Shown: one piece after another, positions 59,617 through 64,000 of the stretch
Layout: every line of letters begins with the position of its first letter
How positions within the stretch are numbered: the stretch's first letter is position 1
DNA from: Arthrobacter caoxuetaonis
GTDB taxonomy: Bacteria > Actinomycetota > Actinomycetes > Actinomycetales > Micrococcaceae
NCBI RefSeq assembly: GCF_023921125.1
Contig: NZ_CP099466.1
Location: 682,001 to 746,000 of the forward strand
DNA length: 64,000 bases
Direction: 5' to 3'
Notes under the pieces: generated by a model
Told to the model about the DNA's origin: nothing
Databases searched by the model: none
What the model saw: only the letters and a program-made list of their open reading frames with translations
Translations under genes and position numbers: made by a program

Positions 59617-61340
59617 TGCCCCGGCTGGCTTTTGAAGATATCCGCGTGACCTACACGATCCGCAGCGAGGAAGGTCCCCGCGATCTGGTGGCCGTCGACG
59701 GCGTATCCCTGGTCCTCGAGCCAGGTTCCACCCTGGGCCTGGCCGGCGAATCCGGCTGCGGCAAGTCCACCCTGGCCATGTCCGTGCTCCGCCTGCTTCC
59801 GTCCAACGCGCGGATAGAGGGGCGGATCATGCTCGGCGAGGAGGACGTTTCGGAACTGAGCTGGGGCCGGCTGCGTGCCGTGCGCTGGACCTCCGCCGCC
59901 GTCGTGTTCCAGGGTGCCATGCACTCACTGAACCCGGTACAGCGCATCGGGGACCAGATCGAGGAGGCGCTGCGCATCCATGCCCGCGACCTGGATCCGG
60001 CCTACCGCGAGGAGAAGGCCCGCCGGGCACGGGTGACGGAACTGCTCGGCCTGGTCGATCTGCCCCGGGCGAAGGCGGCGTCCTACCCGCACGAACTCTC
60101 CGGCGGACAGAAGCAGCGCGTCATGATCGCCATGGCCCTGGCCTGCGAGCCGGAACTGATCATCGCCGACGAGCCCACCACCGCCCTGGACGTGATTGTC
60201 CAGGACCAGGTGCTGCAGGTGCTCACCGGGCTGGTGGCCAGCCGCGGCCTGTCGCTGGTGATGATCAGCCACGACCTGTCCGTGCTCGCGTCGACCTGTG
60301 AGCGGATCGCGGTGATGCAGAACGGCCGGATCGTGGAGGAGGGCCCGGCGGCCTCGGTCATGCACGCACCGCAGCATCCCCACACCCAGGCCCTGGCCGC
60401 AGCGTTCCCCACCATCGGGGACCCGGCGTCCCGCCTGCGCCTGCCCGGTTACGCCGCCGAACCGGGGGCGCCGGATCCGGACGCTGCGCCCGTCTTGGAG
60501 GCCCGGAACGTCTCGGTGAGTTTCGCCGGACGCGGCGCGGGGACGGTTAGAGCGGTCGACGGCGTGAGCATCGCCTGCCGCCGCGGGGAAATCGTGGCCC
60601 TGGTCGGCCAGTCCGGGTCCGGGAAAACGACGCTGGCGCGCACACTGCTGGGCCTGCAGAAACCGACCGGCGGTGAACTGCTCTTTGACGGCAGTCCGCT
60701 GCCGCACCGCCGGCGTGCGCTGAAGGCCTACCGGCGGGCCGTGCAGTTTGTGCTGCAGGATCCCACCGCCGCGCTGAACCCGAAGCACACGGTCTACGAG
60801 TCGGTGGCTGAGGGGCCGCGGCTGCACAAACTGCCCGGCCACGAGGTACAGCTGGTGGCCGCCGCGCTGGCCAAGGCGGAGCTGAGCCCGCCGGAGCGGT
60901 TCGGCCCGGCCCTGCCGCAGGAGCTGTCCGGCGGGCAGCGCCAGCGCGTGGTCATCGCCGGGGCGCTGGCCCTGGACCCGGAGTTCCTGGTCGCCGATGA
61001 GCCGGTGGCCAGTCTGGATGCCTCGGTCCGGGCGGAAATCCTGGCCCTGCTGCTGCGGCTGCGCTCCGAGCTGGGGCTCGGAGCGCTGGTCATCACCCAT
61101 GACCTGGGCCTGGCGTGGAACATCGCGGACCGGGTGGTGGTCATGTACCAGGGCAGGATTGTGGAGGAAGGCCCGGTGGAGCAGGTCCTGCTGGATCCGC
61201 AGCACGAATACACCCGCCGGCTGCTAAGCGTGGTGCCCACCGCGAACCGTCCGGCCGTCGGGGACCCAGCCGCCGTCGGGGAACCGGCCGCCGTTGGGGA
61301 ACTGGCCGCGGGAGATACCGCCGTTGGGGAACCGGCGTGA
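59616..61340 (+). CDS. peptide ABC transporter ATPase, DppD-DppF fusion
   Basis: This 574-residue protein joins two ABC modules that are separate in many species. The first has Walker [10 protein letters not shown] (about 46), signature [15 protein letters not shown] and Walker [12 protein letters not shown]. The second has Walker [10 protein letters not shown] (about 333), signature [15 protein letters not shown] and Walker [12 protein letters not shown]. Both look catalytically complete. The last 25 residues are a repeat ([15 protein letters not shown]), encoded by 18-bp units. The start overlaps the permease stop by one base (TGATG). Confidence 0.9.
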   Translation: MPRLAFEDIRVTYTIRSEEGPRDLVAVDGVSLVLEPGSTLGLAGESGCGKSTLAMSVLRLLPSNARIEGRIMLGEEDVSELSWGRLRAVRWTSAAVVFQGAMHSLNPVQRIGDQIEEALRIHARDLDPAYREEKARRARVTELLGLVDLPRAKAASYPHELSGGQKQRVMIAMALACEPELIIADEPTTALDVIVQDQVLQVLTGLVASRGLSLVMISHDLSVLASTCERIAVMQNGRIVEEGPAASVMHAPQHPHTQALAAAFPTIGDPASRLRLPGYAAEPGAPDPDAAPVLEARNVSVSFAGRGAGTVRAVDGVSIACRRGEIVALVGQSGSGKTTLARTLLGLQKPTGGELLFDGSPLPHRRRALKAYRRAVQFVLQDPTAALNPKHTVYESVAEGPRLHKLPGHEVQLVAAALAKAELSPPERFGPALPQELSGGQRQRVVIAGALALDPEFLVADEPVASLDASVRAEILALLLRLRSELGLGALVITHDLGLAWNIADRVVVMYQGRIVEEGPVEQVLLDPQHEYTRRLLSVVPTANRPAVGDPAAVGEPAAVGELAAGDTAVGEPA

Positions 61341-62260
61341 GCGGGGCGGCCCATCCGGAGCTGGGGCCGCTGCGGTCCGGGGCGCGGGTTGGGCTGGTGG
61401 CACCCAGCGGTCCGCCGAAGCCGGAACAGCTGGAACGGGCTGAGGAGGTGCTGCGCGGCTGGGGGCTGGAACCTGTGCGGGGCAAGCACCTGCTGGACCA
61501 CCATCCCCGTGCCAGCTACCTTGCCGGCAGTGATGCGGACCGTGCCAGTGACCTGCAGGACGCCTGGTGCGATGACTCGCTGGACGCCGTCCTGTGCGTG
61601 CGCGGCGGCTACGGCGCCGTCCGGGTATTGGACCTGCTGGATGTGCCCAAGCTGGCCTCGGCCCGGCCCAAGCCGCTGCTGGGATCCTCCGACATCACGG
61701 CACTGCATGTGTTCTGGGCCGAGGAGCTGGGCCTGGCCACCTGGTTCACTCCGATGGTGGCAACCGGGGCGTTCCTGGATGATCCGGTTGCGGCCGCGGG
61801 CGTGCACCGGGCACTGCTGGAACCATACGCAGGCACGTCGTACACGGGCCCCGCAGCCGAGGCGCTGGTGCCCGGCACTGCCCACGGCGTCCTGACCGGC
61901 GGCAACCTGGCCCTGCTGGCCATGCTCAACGGTGCACGAACGCGGAAGCCGGTGGACAACACCGGGCGGATCGGGCTGCTGGAGGATGTCACCGAAGAGC
62001 CGTACCGGCTGGACGGGTTGCTGCAGACCTTGCTGCGGTCCGGTTGGTTTGACGGCCTCACCGGCCTGGCGCTGGGTTCCTGGTCCGAGTGCGGCGACCT
62101 CGCCGAGGTGCGGGCCCTCTGCGTCGAGTTGCTGGCTCCGCTCGGCATTCCGCTGGTCTGGGAACTGGGCTTCGGACACGGTCCCGCCGCGCACAGCATC
62201 CCCCTTGGTGTCCCTGCCACCCTGACGGCAGGCCCGCAGCCGCAGCTGGTCCTGGACTGA
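61337..62260 (+). CDS. S66-family LD-carboxypeptidase (murein tetrapeptide carboxypeptidase-like)
   Basis: This 307-residue serine peptidase starts with GTG, overlapping the ATPase gene by 4 bases. S66 features are GLVAPSGPPK at the N terminus, DAVLCVRGGYGAVRVLDLLD, the nucleophile elbow LLGSSDIT (Ser118), the catalytic Glu in LALGSWSECGD and the His in GFGHGPAAHSIPLG. Family members remove the terminal D-Ala from L,D-bonded murein tetrapeptides in the cytoplasm, or cleave microcin C-like peptides. In an importer operon, it points to recycling of wall peptides (inference). Confidence 0.9.
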   Translation: MSGAAHPELGPLRSGARVGLVAPSGPPKPEQLERAEEVLRGWGLEPVRGKHLLDHHPRASYLAGSDADRASDLQDAWCDDSLDAVLCVRGGYGAVRVLDLLDVPKLASARPKPLLGSSDITALHVFWAEELGLATWFTPMVATGAFLDDPVAAAGVHRALLEPYAGTSYTGPAAEALVPGTAHGVLTGGNLALLAMLNGARTRKPVDNTGRIGLLEDVTEEPYRLDGLLQTLLRSGWFDGLTGLALGSWSECGDLAEVRALCVELLAPLGIPLVWELGFGHGPAAHSIPLGVPATLTAGPQPQLVLD

Positions 62261-62265
62261 CCGGC

Positions 62266-63378
62266 ATGGACCTGACACGCCAGCTGCAGGACCTGCTCGA
62301 CGACGCCGTCGGGCAGGGCATGACGCCCTCAGCGGTGTGCGCCGCATCGCTCGACGGCGAAGCGTTGCCCGTACTCTCCGCCGGTCTGGCCCTGCGCTTC
62401 GGCGCCGACGGCGTGCCGCTGCCTGCCGAGGAGCGGGTGCCGGCCGATCCGCAGACCTGGTACGACCTCGCGTCGGTGACCAAACCCTTTTCCGCCCTCG
62501 CCGTCCTGGCGCTGGCGCGGGACGGGCTCCTGGACCTGGACGAGCCGGTGGCCGCCCGGCTGTCCGCTTTCGCCGCACCGTATCGGGGGAGCGAAGCGGG
62601 GAAGCAGCGCGTGACGCTGCGGCATCTGCTTACTCACACCTCGGGGCTGCCGGGCACCTGGGACGGCTGGCGGGAGCCACTGCCGGACCGGCAGACCGCG
62701 CTGGCCTCCCTGCTCTCCGTTCCGCTGGTTGCGGAGCCCGGTACCGGTTTCAGCTATTCGTGCGTGGGTTACAACTCCGCCATGGCGCTGGCGGAAAGCG
62801 TCACCGGGATGGCTTGGCGGACGCTCGTCGAGCTCCTGGTCCTGGATCCCCTGGCGCTGGGCGGCGACATCACGTTCCAGCCCGACCCCGGACACTGCGC
62901 CGCCACGGAATGCGGCTCGCCGGACGGGCGCGCCCTGGTCCGCGGCGAGGTGCATGACGAATCCGCGTACGCCCTGGGCGGGGCCGCCGCCAACGCAGGA
63001 CTGTTCGGTACAGCCTCCGGCGTCCTCCGGTTCGCCGAAGCGCTGCGCGGCGGGATCCCGGCGCTCCTGCCCGGTCCGCTGGCAGAACTGCTGTGGGAGG
63101 ACCAGCTGGACGGCCTGATGGGCTCCGCCGCAGGGGCGGCCCGCACCGGCGTCGGATACGGACAGTCCGTGGGCCTGCGGATCGGCCAGCTCGGCTGGAT
63201 GGGCGGGGAAGCCGCGGACGCCCGCGGCCACAACGGTTTCACGGGCACCTCTTTCCTGACCGACCGGGGGCGCCGGCTCAGCGTGGTCCTGCTGACCAAC
63301 CGGGTCCACCCCACCCGCGACGGAACCGACGTTACGCCGCTGCGGAAGGCGGTCAACGAGGCCGTCTACACCGCTTAG
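62266..63378 (+). CDS. serine hydrolase, class C beta-lactamase-like
   Basis: This 370-residue protein has Ser70-x-x-Lys73 (LASVTKPFS), a tyrosine motif FSYSCVGYNSA, and the third element HNGFTGTSF, which here is His-Asn-Gly instead of Lys-Thr-Gly. No signal peptide is visible, so it should act inside the cell on small D-amino-acid peptides, esters or amides. It begins 5 bases after the S66 gene and is the sixth gene of the operon. Confidence 0.87.
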   Translation: MDLTRQLQDLLDDAVGQGMTPSAVCAASLDGEALPVLSAGLALRFGADGVPLPAEERVPADPQTWYDLASVTKPFSALAVLALARDGLLDLDEPVAARLSAFAAPYRGSEAGKQRVTLRHLLTHTSGLPGTWDGWREPLPDRQTALASLLSVPLVAEPGTGFSYSCVGYNSAMALAESVTGMAWRTLVELLVLDPLALGGDITFQPDPGHCAATECGSPDGRALVRGEVHDESAYALGGAAANAGLFGTASGVLRFAEALRGGIPALLPGPLAELLWEDQLDGLMGSAAGAARTGVGYGQSVGLRIGQLGWMGGEAADARGHNGFTGTSFLTDRGRRLSVVLLTNRVHPTRDGTDVTPLRKAVNEAVYTA

Positions 63379-63405
63379 ACCCCATCCATCCCTCCAGGAG
63401 AGTTC

Positions 63406-64000
63406 ATGCCCGTTCTATCCGATTACAGCGACGGCACCCCCGAGATCGCGTTTTGCCTGCTGAACCCCGACGGCGGCACGGCGGCCTCCCGCGGCGCGGA
63501 CACTGCGTTCTATTCAGCCAGCACCATCAAACTGGCCGTCCTGCTGGCGGTACTGCAGGCGGTGGACCGCGGTGAGCTGTCGCTGGAGATGAGGTTTCCC
63601 GCTCGGGACACGTTCTCCAGCGCCGTGCCCGATGGCGGCGAGTTCGGCTTCCCGGGCGATGAGGCAGACCCGGGAATGCCGGCGGCGGGCACCGAGATGT
63701 CCCTGGCCGCCGTGCTGGACCGGATGATCACTGTCTCCTCGAACGCGGCCACGAACATGGCCGTGGACCTGGTCGGGTTCGACGCCGTGAACCGCACCCT
63801 CGCCGGCGCCGGTGCAGCGTCGTCGTACATGCAGCGCTATATCGGCGACCTGGCCGCGTTGGAGGCCGGGCTCACCCACCAGGTGACGGCGGCGGATCTG
63901 GCCCGCACCATGTACGCACTGATTTCCGGAAAGGCGCTGGGGCCGGAATCCACGGAGTTCGCGCTGGGCCTCCTGGCCCGGCAGGAGTTCGCCTGGATTG
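63406..64000 (+). CDS. class A beta-lactamase-fold serine hydrolase (3' end outside window)
   Basis: Only the first 198 residues are visible. Ser39-Thr-Ile-Lys42 (SASTIK) supplies the nucleophile and general base, and MITVSSNAATNMAVDLVG holds the S-x-N motif of the class A fold. There is no signal peptide, unlike a true secreted beta-lactamase. GGAGAG precedes the ATG by 5 bases. It is 27 bp after the previous serine hydrolase, so it belongs to the same operon and probably acts on D-amino-acid-containing peptides. Confidence 0.85.
   Translation, partial: MPVLSDYSDGTPEIAFCLLNPDGGTAASRGADTAFYSASTIKLAVLLAVLQAVDRGELSLEMRFPARDTFSSAVPDGGEFGFPGDEADPGMPAAGTEMSLAAVLDRMITVSSNAATNMAVDLVGFDAVNRTLAGAGAASSYMQRYIGDLAALEAGLTHQVTAADLARTMYALISGKALGPESTEFALGLLARQEFAWI

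Noticed and set aside
60794..62578. 594-codon minus-strand frame over the ATPase, S66 and serine hydrolase genes
   Set aside because: Crosses three coupled genes of the opposite strand; product is Arg/Ala/Pro/Gln-rich without domain.

Overview
This is about 64 kb of GC-rich chromosome from a high-GC Gram-positive bacterium. It most likely comes from the Micrococcaceae (Arthrobacter or a relative). That placement is an inference from the G/C-rich third codon positions, a DUF222/13E12-type HNH gene, an F420/deazaflavin-type oxidoreductase, a DUF664/DinB protein of the kind linked to mycothiol, a PPK2 kinase, and many short -10 elements placed directly in front of start codons. No rRNA, tRNA, CRISPR array, prophage or insertion sequence was found. 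Both ends cut through genes: the 3' end of a tex-like gene on the left and a class A beta-lactamase-fold gene on the right.

Left part (1-16.7 kb): mainly housekeeping and accessory metabolism. It holds the end of tex, a HAD phosphatase abutting a stand-alone vsr endonuclease, asparaginase, a YegP-like small protein, an FAD-dependent dehydrogenase, a nucleoside hydrolase/ribokinase pair, an acetyltransferase, an FMN reductase, a divergent pair made of a cyclase-family hydrolase and a ThDP enzyme, a MarR regulator, a small zinc-ribbon protein and a SWIM/SNF2 helicase. From 16.8 to 20.6 kb lies a sulfur island: two TauE/SafE permeases, a rhodanese-DUF2892 protein and a persulfide dioxygenase-rhodanese fusion. 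It is framed by four ATACCC-N4-GGGTAT-like palindromes of the CsoR/CstR type, but no such regulator is encoded in the window.

From 20.7 to 27.6 kb is a gluconate/idonate catabolic operon (kinase, GntP permease, SDR, zinc dehydrogenase), followed by a DUF222-HNH gene and an FCD-type GntR regulator. From 27.7 to 40.8 kb there is a mosaic: PPK2, a secreted HNH/Excalibur nuclease, a secreted CAP protein with a Pro/Glu-rich and Gly/His-rich tail, GNAT, F420-type oxidoreductase, GluQ, an LLM oxidoreductase, a cytosine deaminase-like enzyme, an MBL hydrolase, a secreted alpha/beta hydrolase with a Gly/His/Lys tail, VOC proteins and an ArsR-SRPBCC-SRPBCC operon.

From 40.9 to 46.4 kb are four paralogous membrane proteins that share a C-terminal extracytoplasmic domain with a conserved cysteine pair; a thiol peroxidase lies between the first and second. 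A rhodanese paralogue and a membrane protein follow. From 48.2 to 52.2 kb is a ChvE/MmsAB-type sugar ABC transporter. From 52.7 kb to the right edge is a peptide import and processing island. A minus-strand pair (M20 peptidase, serine hydrolase) lies divergent from a plus-strand operon encoding a peptide-binding protein, two permeases, a fused double ATPase, an S66 LD-carboxypeptidase, a class C-type serine hydrolase and a class A beta-lactamase-fold protein. The gene set fits uptake and trimming of D-amino-acid-containing or cell-wall-derived peptides, which is an inference.
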